DNA of 64,000 nucleotides from Myxococcales bacterium (lineage in GTDB: Bacteria; Myxococcota_A; Polyangia; Polyangiales; Polyangiaceae), in NCBI GenBank assembly GCA_016703425.1, contig JADJCA010000024.1:1-64000 (forward strand). The letters run 5' to 3'. Positions 9,295-17,379 of this stretch are shown piece after piece (position 1 is the first letter of the stretch; each line of letters begins with the position of its first letter). The notes beneath the pieces were generated by a model. That model was not told where the DNA came from and did no database searches. It saw only the letters and a program-made list of their open reading frames with translations. Both the position numbers and the translations under genes were made by a program.

Positions 9295-9399
9295 GCACGG
9301 ACCCTTTCGCGTTGACTCTGCCGGGCATCTTTTCACAGGTCGAAGGTCGCCTGCGATGCCCTTTGTGCGTCGGGCGGCGCGACGCCCCTCCGGAGAACC

Positions 9400-10365
9400 G
9401 TGAGCGAAGCGGCGCGCATTGAGCTCTTGCGGCAACTCTTCGCGTCGATGCCCGGCCCCGCGCCCCGCGTGGGCATCGGCGACGACGCCGCGGTCCTCTC
9501 GCCGCTTGGCTCCGCTTCGCTGGTCGCGTCGGTCGACGAGCAGATCGAAGGCACGCACTTCCGGAGAGCCTGGCTCGGCGCCGCGGACATCGGCTACCGC
9601 TCCATGATGGCGGCCTTGAGCGACTTGGCGGCCATGGGCGCAACCCCGCTCGCGGCGCTCGCGGCGCTGGCGCTTCCCGACGACATCGACGACGCGTTTC
9701 TGGCGGGGCTTGCCCAAGGCCAGCGCGAGGCGGCGGCGAGCGTCATGTGCCCCATCGTCGGTGGCAACCTGGCGCGCGGGCCGTGCCTCGCGGTGACGAC
9801 GACGGTTCTTGGCACCGCTGCGACGCCGATAGGGCGCAACGGGGCTCGCTCTGGCGATGGCCTCTACGTCGCGGGGGCCTTGGGACTCGCGGCGGCGGGT
9901 CTCCAAGCGTTTCTGCGTGGCGACGCCAGCGGGGCCACGGCAGCGGCCCGCGCCGCGTGGGCACGGCCCGTCGCGCGCATTGCCGACGGCCTCTCCGTTC
10001 GCGACACCGCGACGGCTGCCATTGATGTCTCCGACGGCGTCGCAAAAGATCTCGGCGCCGTGGCCACCGCGAGCGGTTGCGTCGCCGAGCTCGAAGAAGT
10101 GGCGCTGCGTGAACACCTGGCGGCGACCGGGGCGGACGCCGCCGCGAGCGCGTTATCGCTCGACGCGCTCGCCTTGGCTCTCTTTGGCGGCGAGGACTAT
10201 GCGCTTCTCGTCGCGAGCCCCACGGCGCTCGAGGGCTTCACCCGGATCGGTCGATTCGGGGACCGTGGCCACGAGGTCGTGCTGAAGCAAGCCGACGGAA
10301 CCACTCGCGCTTTGCGTGGGGGCTTCGACCACTTCGCCATGCACGTGCCCACGAAATCGAAGTAG
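9400..10365 (+). CDS. thiL: Thiamine-monophosphate kinase
   Basis: 321 residues. Phosphorylates thiamine monophosphate to the active cofactor thiamine pyrophosphate. Family signatures present are GIGDDAAVL (about 26-34), SVDEQIEGTHF, the SMMAALSDLAAMGA region and VGGNLARG, plus AIDVSDGVAKDLG and FGGEDYALL in the C-terminal half. These are the AIR-synthase-like ATP and magnesium sites. The GTG start at 9400 has GGAGAA just upstream. No other thiamine genes are adjacent, so it is probably transcribed alone or with the small lipoprotein that follows. Confidence 0.95.
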   Translation: MSEAARIELLRQLFASMPGPAPRVGIGDDAAVLSPLGSASLVASVDEQIEGTHFRRAWLGAADIGYRSMMAALSDLAAMGATPLAALAALALPDDIDDAFLAGLAQGQREAAASVMCPIVGGNLARGPCLAVTTTVLGTAATPIGRNGARSGDGLYVAGALGLAAAGLQAFLRGDASGATAAARAAWARPVARIADGLSVRDTATAAIDVSDGVAKDLGAVATASGCVAELEEVALREHLAATGADAAASALSLDALALALFGGEDYALLVASPTALEGFTRIGRFGDRGHEVVLKQADGTTRALRGGFDHFAMHVPTKSK

Positions 10366-10433
10366 TCTCTCTGCCGCGACGCGAGCGCAGCCAATGGGCC
10401 ACGCGGTCGCACGTCCAACGCACCGGAGACTCC

Positions 10434-10895
10434 ATGAACGCCAGCCGCTCGCTTCTCTCTTCGCTCGTCGTGCTCAGCCCGCTCTTTGCTGTCGGGCTCC
10501 TCGGGTGCCCCAACAAGACGCCGGTCGTGGTCGACGCGGGGCCGCCGCCTCCGCCGCCGGTCGTCGTCGACGCGGCGCCCACGCAGATCGCACCGCTCGA
10601 CGAGCTCGATGCCGGCAACGACGCCGACGCGGCCGATGCGGCCAAGAAGCCCACGGGGCCCGGGCTCACGACGAGCCAGCTTCGCGCGAAGCAGTGCTGC
10701 AACGCGCTCCGCAACCAGGCCAAAGCCATGGGCACCTCGCCGGAGTCGGCGCAGCTCTTGGGCCTTGCGGCGACGTGCGACACCTTCGCCCTCCAGCTCG
10801 GCCCGACCAAGGGCGGAGCGGCGCCCGAGCTTGAGCCGATCCGCGCCATCTTGCGCGGCAAGCCCACGCTTCCGGCGCTCTGCTCGGGGCTCTGA
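10434..10895 (+). CDS. Small lipoprotein, hypothetical
   Basis: 153 residues. Lipoprotein signal peptide ending in the lipobox LLGC (C25), followed by a Pro/Val/Asp-Ala linker (VVVDAGPPPPPPVVVDAAP) and a short helical domain with the cysteines of AKQCCNALRN, TCDTF and ALCSGL. The domain appears once and is not recognised; similar small Cys-containing modules follow DA-rich linkers in other myxobacterial lipoproteins. A GGAG ribosome site precedes the ATG at 10434. It follows thiL by 68 bp on the same strand. Predicted location is the inner face of the outer membrane or the cell surface. Confidence 0.78.
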   Translation: MNASRSLLSSLVVLSPLFAVGLLGCPNKTPVVVDAGPPPPPPVVVDAAPTQIAPLDELDAGNDADAADAAKKPTGPGLTTSQLRAKQCCNALRNQAKAMGTSPESAQLLGLAATCDTFALQLGPTKGGAAPELEPIRAILRGKPTLPALCSGL

Positions 10896-10957
10896 GCGAG
10901 CCACACGGCGCGCGACGCGGTGACGTTCTGCGTCGTCGTGCGACCGGTCGTCGTGGA

Positions 10958-12130
10958 TCAGCGCGGAGTCGAGCCGCGCAACGTGGAGACTTGGAACTCG
11001 GGCCTCTCGGCGCCGAGGCCCGTCTCGACGACGCGGCGCCACCGTGCGTTGCCCGCGTTCACGTACGCGCGATGCGCCAGCGGTGACGCGAGGCGCACGC
11101 GCTCGGCCGCCCTGACGCCGGGCCGCAAGGCGTCGATGGCGTGGCGGAAGCGGTCGTCGGGCAGGCCGACGCCGTCGGCGACCGCGTCGCCGACGAGCCC
11201 ACGCGACAGGCCCATGGCGAAGCGTCGGTAGGCAGCTCGAGCGAGCTCTTCAGCGCGGCTGTGCGTCGGACCCAAGCCGGGGCCGAAGAGCGCTGCCACG
11301 AGCGCGCGCGCGTCGTCGTCGGGCGGGCCCTGCATGGCGGACATGGTGTCTGCGAAGCGCCGTGCCTCACGCTCCGACGTGGGCGACAGCTCCGGGTCGA
11401 GCCCCAAGAGGTAGCCCGAGTAACGCCATAGCTGCACGTAGGCGTCAGCCTCATCGTCGGTGACGCGGAAGCCCACGAGCCGTAGGCCATCGAGCAACGC
11501 GATCGAGAACACGAGCAGCGTCCCCAGCATGTCGTGCTGATTGATCGGCTCGCCCCAGAGCTCCGGTCGCCACTGGCCGCTGCGCCTCGCGAGGCGGCGC
11601 ATCTGCGCGTGCATCAAGCGGACCTTCACGGTGATGCGGAAGCCGTCGGCATGGCGCCTTAGGCCGCCGTGAACGCAGGTCGCGTGAACGAAGCGACCCG
11701 TTTCGGCGAGACGTCGCGCGGCCTGCTCGGTCAGGCGTCCTGACAGCACGAGCGGCTTGTTGCCACCGGGCGCTGCATACGCGAGCACGAGGGAGCGAAA
11801 GGCGAGGACGAGCGCGCCCAGGGGGCCGGTTCGCAACAAGAGCTCACCGCCCCGGTCTAACGCTTCCCAATCGACCCAAGGTGGAACGTGTTCGACCGCC
11901 TCCATCAGCTCCGCAAGCGGCGCGCAGTCGCGTTTCACGGCCTCGTGACCGCCCGCAAGCGCGCGCTCCACGAGGGGCTGGCTCTGGCCCTTTGGGAGCG
12001 CGGCGAAGGCGTCGACGCAAGCGTCCGCGAGCGGGTCGCACTTCGCGAAGAACGCGCCGAGTCGGTCGACGCGATCGCCGAAGCGGCGCCTGGCGTCGTC
12101 GAGGCGTTCGGCGCGGGCGGGGAGGGACAT
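10958..12130 (-). CDS. DUF2236 / Lcp-like oxygenase
   Basis: 390 residues, all-alpha. Belongs to the oxygenase MpaB / latex-clearing-protein (Lcp) superfamily. The segment VRLMHAQMRR (about 170-179, H174) followed by WGEPINQHDMLGTLLVF and LWRYSGYLLG matches the Lcp core, where the His of RxMHA ligates b-type haem in known Lcp proteins. No signal peptide is visible from the chosen start MSLPARAERL (12130), whereas secreted Lcp proteins carry one. A substrate such as polyisoprene is not implied; many relatives are uncharacterised. The frame remains open upstream but those residues are not family-like. Monocistronic, convergent with the lipoprotein gene ending at 10895. Confidence 0.82.
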   Translation of the reverse strand: MSLPARAERLDDARRRFGDRVDRLGAFFAKCDPLADACVDAFAALPKGQSQPLVERALAGGHEAVKRDCAPLAELMEAVEHVPPWVDWEALDRGGELLLRTGPLGALVLAFRSLVLAYAAPGGNKPLVLSGRLTEQAARRLAETGRFVHATCVHGGLRRHADGFRITVKVRLMHAQMRRLARRSGQWRPELWGEPINQHDMLGTLLVFSIALLDGLRLVGFRVTDDEADAYVQLWRYSGYLLGLDPELSPTSEREARRFADTMSAMQGPPDDDARALVAALFGPGLGPTHSRAEELARAAYRRFAMGLSRGLVGDAVADGVGLPDDRFRHAIDALRPGVRAAERVRLASPLAHRAYVNAGNARWRRVVETGLGAERPEFQVSTLRGSTPR

Positions 12131-12217
12131 CGGAGTCCGTGATCGTGGCCTCCGCAGAGCGTGGTGTCGAGACGTCCACGTGGGGACAAAATCGCCGACC
12201 GCCGCGCTTGGCGTACG

Positions 12218-12253
12218 AAAGACGAAAGCCGCGCACCCAGCGGGCACGCGGCT
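12218..12253 (-). terminator. Hairpin terminator after the DUF4331/lipoprotein operon
   Basis: Inverted arms AGCCGCG (12227-12233) and CGCGGCT (12247-12253). Read on the minus strand the stem is followed by TTTCGTCTTTCG, a weak T-rich tract. It lies 32 bp past the stop at 12285. Confidence 0.5.
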
Positions 12254-12284
12254 CTCGTGTGAGCAGCCTCTTCGAGAAGTTCTT

Positions 12285-12617
12285 CTAGAAGAAGGTGCCG
12301 GGGAACGCGTTCGGGTCTTCCGAGTCCTTGAAGGTCTTGGTCTCGGGGTCGTCGGGCGTCGAGTTGTCCGCCGTCTTGTTGAGGATGAGATCCTTCACGT
12401 AGTCGGTGAACTCGATGGGGCCCGTGCCGCCGTCACCGCCGTCGGTGTTCGGCTGTTGCACGTCACCGCCGCCGGCGTCGCCGGGCGGCGTCACCGTGCT
12501 GTCGGAGCCGGCATCCGTCGACGGCGTCGACTTCGTCGGCTCCACCTCGTCGTCGCAGCCCGCCGTCGCGCACGCTGCAGCGAGCGCGATGTAGAGCGCC
12601 AGGACGCTACTGCGCAT
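12285..12617 (-). CDS. Small lipoprotein, hypothetical
   Basis: 110 residues. Signal peptide with lipobox ATAGC (C21), then an acidic, low-complexity linker rich in Asp, Gly, Ser and Thr (TPSTDAGSDSTVTPPGDAGG). A short C-terminal segment reads FTDYVKDLILNKTADNST and PETKTFKDSEDPNAF. Family not recognised, but the same 'FTDYVKDLI' type segment is plausible as a small secreted partner module. Its ATG shares a base with the stop of the DUF4331 reading frame (TGATG), and GGGAGG precedes it, so it is translationally coupled to DUF4331 in one operon. Confidence 0.78.
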   Translation of the reverse strand: MRSSVLALYIALAAACATAGCDDEVEPTKSTPSTDAGSDSTVTPPGDAGGGDVQQPNTDGGDGGTGPIEFTDYVKDLILNKTADNSTPDDPETKTFKDSEDPNAFPGTFF

Positions 12618-14046
12618 CACGTGCCTCCCTTGGGCGTCTTCAGGTACGGGAATGCGGCGTCGAACTGGCTCTGGCTCTGCAGGACCGCGTCGTGCAGGGG
12701 AACGCCGCCAGCGCCGGCGCTGGCCGGCGGAAGGAGTCGACCCATGACCACGCGAAGGGCGATGTCCGTCACGTCGTCGCCGGGACGACGGCCGTTGGGG
12801 AAGCCCGCGGGGTCGCAGCCAGTGAGGCTCGTGTCGAGCGCCGGAGCCGTTGCCCCTGAGCCCGCCGTGAAACAACCGAGGGCGCCAAGGTCACCCTTGC
12901 GCGACACCGACTGGGCCGCCGGAAAGAAGGCCGTTTGCGCCGCGTCGGTCGACGCAGGCAACGACGTGTTGAGACGAAGGTACTCGGCCGTGGACCCGTT
13001 GGCGTTCACGCCGGTCACTCCCGTGAGGAAGGCCTGAGGCCAATGACGACCTCGTTGACGAGGGGGCTGCCGAGCCGTGAGACCTGGGCCCAGGCACCGC
13101 CTTCGCGGCTGGGCTTGCTGTACGTCGCGTTCGGATTGATGACGCGCGCTTGGCGCACGCTCGCGGTCGTCCATCCGCCGATGATCGCCGCGGCGCCGGT
13201 GCTGGCGGTGCGCAGGCAGTCGACGGGAAGCTCGAGGGCGATGGAGGTGACGTTCTTGTTGCCGATGGGGTTCGCGACAGCTGCGCGGTTGGCGGGGTCG
13301 GCGATGGTCCCCAGCGGCGCGTTGACGAGGTCGAAGATCGTCCCGAGGTTGACGGCGAAGGACTCGGCGCGTTGCCCCACGAACATCTTGCCCTGGCCGG
13401 TGCAGCCGGGGATGTTGATGCCGTACTTGAACTGGTTCGCGTACGTGTCGTAGCCCGCCGGGAAGGTCTTTGCGCCGATGTTGTCGATGGGCTTCGTGAA
13501 GGTCGTCGCGCCGCCGGTGGCGTTGGTGACGTCTTGCGCCGTGCCCGTGCGGCGGTTACCGCGCACGACCTTGACGGTGTAGCTCTCGTTGACGTTGATG
13601 TTGTTCACCGAGCCGCTGCCGCCATTGACGGAGCCGGCGATGGCGAGCGGAATCCCGACGTTCTTGACGCCAGCGTCGTCGCCGATGGGCAGCGCGATGC
13701 CGTTGCCGGAGTTGGCGAGGGCGTTCGAGAAGCGGAACTGGAAGGTGATGTCTTCCGCGGCGTCGGCGTTGTTGTCGACGTGGATCTCGTAGATCGCCTC
13801 CGGGTCCATCGTGAAGTAGTTCGGACCGCCGTAGGCGTCCTGGAGCGGCTGGTAGTTCGCGATGAGCGTCACGAACTGATCGCGGCCCGTCTCGAAGCTG
13901 TTGAACATGTAGAAGTCCGTCGCGTCGACCTTCGGGTTCTTCGCGATGAACGGCGCCTCACGGTGGCTCGAGGCCTGACCGTCGTGCGCAGAAACGAAGA
14001 GGGCCGCTGCCGCCCCCACCGCCGTAAGCATGTTTCCAATCCGCAT
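12617..14046 (-). pseudogene. DUF4331 family secreted protein, broken by internal deletion and frameshift
   Basis: The first part (14046 to about 13035) has a signal peptide (MRIGNMLTAVGAAAALF, cut after GQA) and DUF4331 hallmarks SSHREAPFIAKNPKVDATDFYMF, AIYEIHVDNNADAAEDITFQF and LGSPLVNEVVIGL. Directly after VVIGL the frame leaves the family and stops at about 13015. A second frame resumes with AFLTGVTGVNANGSTAEYLRLNT and FPNGRRPGDDVTDIALRVVMG, the conserved C-terminal half, ending at 12617. Normal members have roughly 45 residues between VVIGL and the FLTGV segment; these are missing here and the frame has changed. An AAGGAG site precedes the start. Either a decayed gene or an assembly deletion. 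Family function is unknown. Confidence 0.85.
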
Positions 14047-14248
14047 CCAATTCTCCTTTCGGATTCCAACTGCCGAAAAACGTACGAGAGGGTATCCCGG
14101 GTCCCTCTTTTTTCGTCACTTTCCTCCGTATTTCCCGACCGCGGGGTATGTCGTTGAAAAGCGTACCGAAACCGTCCTTTTTTTCGAGGCCGTGTCATGG
14201 AGTTCACGTGGGCGACACGTCACGCGAGGCCTGCTATTGGGAGCCGCC

Positions 14249-14845
14249 ATGGTCCTTCGCTCGTACCTTGCCCCGATGACGCGAACTCTCTTGCCGCTGG
14301 CCGCGATGCTGCTCTTCGGTTGTGCAAAGGCCAAGACCGAGCCCGCGCCGGCCGCGTCCAGTTCGACGAACGCCTCGACGAACGCGGCGCGCGCCCCCGA
14401 GGCGCAGGTCGCACCGGTCGCGCCCAGCCCGAGCGGCGCGGTCGGCTCCGCCGGTCGTGTGCTTCTCACCGTGGAGGACCGCCTCCTCTCGGAGCGGGAC
14501 CGCAAGACGGAAGGCACGCCGCGCGCCGAAGACGTCTACGCGGCGCTTGAGAAGGGGGGCGTCGCGCTCACCGACAAGAAGCAACACGTCGCGACGATCT
14601 ACAGCGCGCTCTACTGTTTGGGCGCCAAGGGCCCCGGCGGCACGGCGTACAGCGTCTGCGAATACGCGAGCGCCGAGGAGCTCAAGAAGGGGCGCGACAG
14701 CTCGGCGAAGTTCTTCGAGTCGGTTCCCAATCGCGAGCTCGTGGCAAACAAGAAGACGCTGCTCACGGTCCGGCAGCCGCCGGTAAAGACACCTGAGAGC
14801 GAGGCGGTCGCAAAGAAGAGCGTCGAGCTGTTCTCGAAGCTCTGA
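14249..14845 (+). CDS. Lipoprotein, hypothetical
   Basis: 198 residues from the ATG at 14249, which has a GGGAG site upstream; a second in-frame ATG at 14276 would give a shorter signal. Signal peptide ends at lipobox LLFGC (C25), then an Ala/Ser/Pro linker of about 45 residues. The C-terminal domain (about 75-195) has LLTVEDRLLSERDRKTEGTP, ALYCLGAKGPGG, VCEYASAEELKKGRD and a Lys-rich end; a similar compact domain is common in Polyangiales lipoproteins but has no function I can name. Divergent from the DUF4331 operon, with a 200-bp AT-richer gap that probably holds both promoters. Confidence 0.78.
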   Translation: MVLRSYLAPMTRTLLPLAAMLLFGCAKAKTEPAPAASSSTNASTNAARAPEAQVAPVAPSPSGAVGSAGRVLLTVEDRLLSERDRKTEGTPRAEDVYAALEKGGVALTDKKQHVATIYSALYCLGAKGPGGTAYSVCEYASAEELKKGRDSSAKFFESVPNRELVANKKTLLTVRQPPVKTPESEAVAKKSVELFSKL

Positions 14846-14901
14846 GCGCAGGCGCGGCGCCTCGATCCGCTCGCCACGCCCGCGGGCGCGGCGGAAGTGC
14901 G

Positions 14902-16029
14902 TCACCCGCCGACACTCGGCAGAATGCGCACCTCAAAGCCTCGTTCGATGGCCCACGCCGCGCCCACCAGAGCGACGGCGAACGAGAGCGCGGGCAAGAC
15001 CCGGCGGCCCAAGAGCGGCCGATGACCCACGGCGTACAGAATTGGGAACACCGCCAAGACGAACCCCAGTTGGCCAAGCTCCACGCCCACGTTGAAGCCC
15101 ACGAGCGTCTTGGCGAGGCTCTGCGGAGCGAGGCCGAGCTCGGCCAAGACCGACGAGAAGCCAAAGCCGTGGAGCAACCCCAGCGAGAAGGCGAGGAGCC
15201 ACCGCTCCCGCGAGCTCGGCTCCCGGCGGAAGTTGTCGAGGGCCGTCAGCGCCACAGAGATGGCGATGGATGTCTCGACGAGCCGCGACGGGAGCCTCAC
15301 GAAGTCGAGGGCTGCGAGGCTTAGCGTGACCGAATGCGCCAGCGTGAAGGCCGTGACGAGCTTGGCGACGTCGAGGGCCGCTTGCCCGAAGGTACGGCCC
15401 TCCTTGCGCCGAAGGGCCACAGGGAGGAGGAGGGCGAGCACGAAGAGCAGGTGATCGGCGCCGATGGCGATGTGGATCACGCCCTCGCGAACGGCCGAGG
15501 CGAAGCCCGCGCGATCATCGCCGCCGCCGGCCGACGGCAGCGACTGCTCGCGCGCGTCGGCGGAGAAGATGAGCGGCGCGTCGCTGGCCTTGGCGCGCAA
15601 CAGGCCGCGATGCAGCGCGTCACGATCGAAGAAGAGTCCGTAGCGAACCGCGACCGCCGCGGCCGACGCGCACGTCACCGAATACGACAAGGCCGCGTAG
15701 GCGCCGTCGGTGTGGCTCGCGGTGCCGAGCGGCGCGGCCCCCTCGAGCCGACACGGGGTGCCTCCTTGATGGAGGGTGACGCGCTCTTCCACATAGCGCC
15801 GGATGAGACCCTCCTTGGCGAGGACCTCGGCCCAGGTGATGGCGAGGTCGCCGTCGCTGTCGAGGTGGAAGATGGCGTCGAGGTCTCGCAGGGCGACGTC
15901 GACGCGAAGCTCCATGCGCGGTGCGTCGCCGGTGAGCGTCAGCCTCGCGTCGCTTGGCTTGTGGGCGTGGGCCCCGCGTCCCACGAGCAAGACCGCGAAC
16001 ATCATGATGAGCGCGCAGGCGAGCCTCAT
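14902..16029 (-). CDS. HupE/UreJ-family membrane protein with an EF-hand in its exposed domain
   Basis: 375 residues. Signal peptide (about 1-22, MRLACALIMMFAVLLVGRGAHA), an exposed N-terminal domain (about 23-210), then six or so membrane helices. The membrane part carries the family's histidine motifs GADHLLFVLALLLP, FTLAHSVTLSLA and GLLHGFGFSSVL plus GFNVGVELGQ, typical of HupE/UreJ_2 proteins linked to nickel or other metal uptake. The exposed domain holds a canonical EF-hand loop DSDGDLAITWAE (residues 57-68), which suggests calcium binding. Its ATG overlaps the stop of the TPR gene upstream (ATGA), so the two are coupled. The transported species is not established. Confidence 0.85.
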   Translation of the reverse strand: MRLACALIMMFAVLLVGRGAHAHKPSDARLTLTGDAPRMELRVDVALRDLDAIFHLDSDGDLAITWAEVLAKEGLIRRYVEERVTLHQGGTPCRLEGAAPLGTASHTDGAYAALSYSVTCASAAAVAVRYGLFFDRDALHRGLLRAKASDAPLIFSADAREQSLPSAGGGDDRAGFASAVREGVIHIAIGADHLLFVLALLLPVALRRKEGRTFGQAALDVAKLVTAFTLAHSVTLSLAALDFVRLPSRLVETSIAISVALTALDNFRREPSSRERWLLAFSLGLLHGFGFSSVLAELGLAPQSLAKTLVGFNVGVELGQLGFVLAVFPILYAVGHRPLLGRRVLPALSFAVALVGAAWAIERGFEVRILPSVGG

Positions 16030-17231
16030 GGCGCACCGAGCCCCGCCGCGAGGCGACGGAGCGCGGGCTCCTCGGTGCGGCTCGAGCGAACGAGCGCGAT
16101 GGCGTCGGCGGCGGCCGCGGGCGCGCGCGCTCGGAGCGCCGCCTCGAGGACGAGGCGCGTATCCCACGGCTCTTTCTGTACGGCGAAGTTGCGCCGCGCG
16201 AGCTCAAGGGCGCGCGCGGCGTCGTCCGTGAGGTCGAGGAAGTACCGAGCCTCCTCGCGCAAGTGGACCGCGTCGCCGCGCCCTCGCGCCGCCTCGTGCC
16301 GCTCGTAGATCGACCGCCGTCGCGCTTCGGCGGAGGGCGATTGGCTCCGCGTCTCCGCGATGGCGAGACGCAGGAGGAGGCCGTCGTCGTCGGTGTGCTC
16401 CGTGAGGAGGGCCGACGCTTCTTGGGGGCGGTTCGCGTCGAGCATGAGATCCGCCAGCGCTCCTCGCGTGTAGCGATCGCCTGCGTCCTTGGCCAACGCC
16501 TCGCGGAAATGCTTCTCGGCCGCCGCCGCGTCGCCGCGGCGTAAGGCGACCTCGCCGAGCGTCGAGAGCGCCCAAGGCAAGAGGTCCCGCGCGGCCGTCG
16601 TCGCCAGCGGCAGGAGCGCGTCGTAAGCCTTCTGCGCCTGACCTGTGACACTGTCGATGGTGGCCGCGCACGTCGTGACGATGACCGGGGAGGCGAGCGG
16701 CGCAAGCCGGGCGCAGCTGTCGCGCGCCGCGTCGTAGCGGGCGAGGACGAAGAGCACCGTCGCGCGCGTCAGCCAGACCTGCGGATCGCCAGGGGAGGTG
16801 ACCGTCAGCGCGTCGAGGTCGGCCAGCGCGCCCTCGAAATCGTGCAGGCTTTGCTTGATGGTCGCGCGGAGCAAGACCAGCTTGTCGGGGGCGGCTTTCG
16901 CGAGCCAATAGGGGCCCATCACCGCTCGCGCGCGACCGAGCCAACGCGGATCGCCGGTGCGTCGCGCCTCGACGACGGCCCGCTCCACGTAGGCGGCGAT
17001 GGCCGCGGCATCGTTTGGCGCTTCAAGGGCGGCCCGCTCGCGCGCCTCAAGCTCCGAACGGTCCCGGCCCAACGAGGCCGGCAGGCGCTCGAGGACCTCG
17101 GCTCGATCGGTCGGAACGCGCGGCGCCCCGTCGGCACGTGAGCGTCGTTCGGAGACGGCCCCTGCCACCACCAGCGTCAGCACAGCCGCGAAGATCGTGG
17201 CCACACGAGCTCTTTCGCCAAAGACGGGCAT
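16026..17231 (-). CDS. TPR-repeat protein, exported
   Basis: 401 residues. An N-terminal hydrophobic segment (about 11-25, TIFAAVLTLVVAGAV) acts as a signal anchor or signal peptide. The rest is helical with tetratricopeptide-like repeats, clearest at LLRATIKQSLHDFEGALADLDAL, WLTRATVLFVLARYDAARDSC and GEVALRRGDAAAAEKHFREALAKD. TPR domains mediate protein contacts, so it is probably a periplasmic partner of the HupE-like protein whose start overlaps its stop. The start MPVFGERARV at 17231 places the hydrophobic segment correctly; the open frame upstream to 17345 is not convincing. Confidence 0.82.
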   Translation of the reverse strand: MPVFGERARVATIFAAVLTLVVAGAVSERRSRADGAPRVPTDRAEVLERLPASLGRDRSELEARERAALEAPNDAAAIAAYVERAVVEARRTGDPRWLGRARAVMGPYWLAKAAPDKLVLLRATIKQSLHDFEGALADLDALTVTSPGDPQVWLTRATVLFVLARYDAARDSCARLAPLASPVIVTTCAATIDSVTGQAQKAYDALLPLATTAARDLLPWALSTLGEVALRRGDAAAAEKHFREALAKDAGDRYTRGALADLMLDANRPQEASALLTEHTDDDGLLLRLAIAETRSQSPSAEARRRSIYERHEAARGRGDAVHLREEARYFLDLTDDAARALELARRNFAVQKEPWDTRLVLEAALRARAPAAAADAIALVRSSRTEEPALRRLAAGLGAP

Positions 17232-17317
17232 GAAGGGCGCTGGCAGGATAACCCGCGACGCTCCAGGGCTACGTTCGAAGTGGCGCTCCGGATCGCGGTC
17301 GTCGTTGCGCCATGCCA

Positions 17318-17358
17318 ACAAAAAGCGGCGGGGCGCGGCCGTCACCGGCGCGCGCCCC
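17318..17358 (-). terminator. Rho-independent terminator of nrdJ
   Basis: Stem arms GGGGCGCG (17330-17337) and CGCGCCCC (17351-17358). On the minus strand the hairpin is followed by a T-run (plus-strand A-tract 17320-17324). It begins 21 bp beyond the nrdJ stop codon. Confidence 0.65.
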
Positions 17359-17379
17359 AGGCCGAGTCAGCTCATCGAC

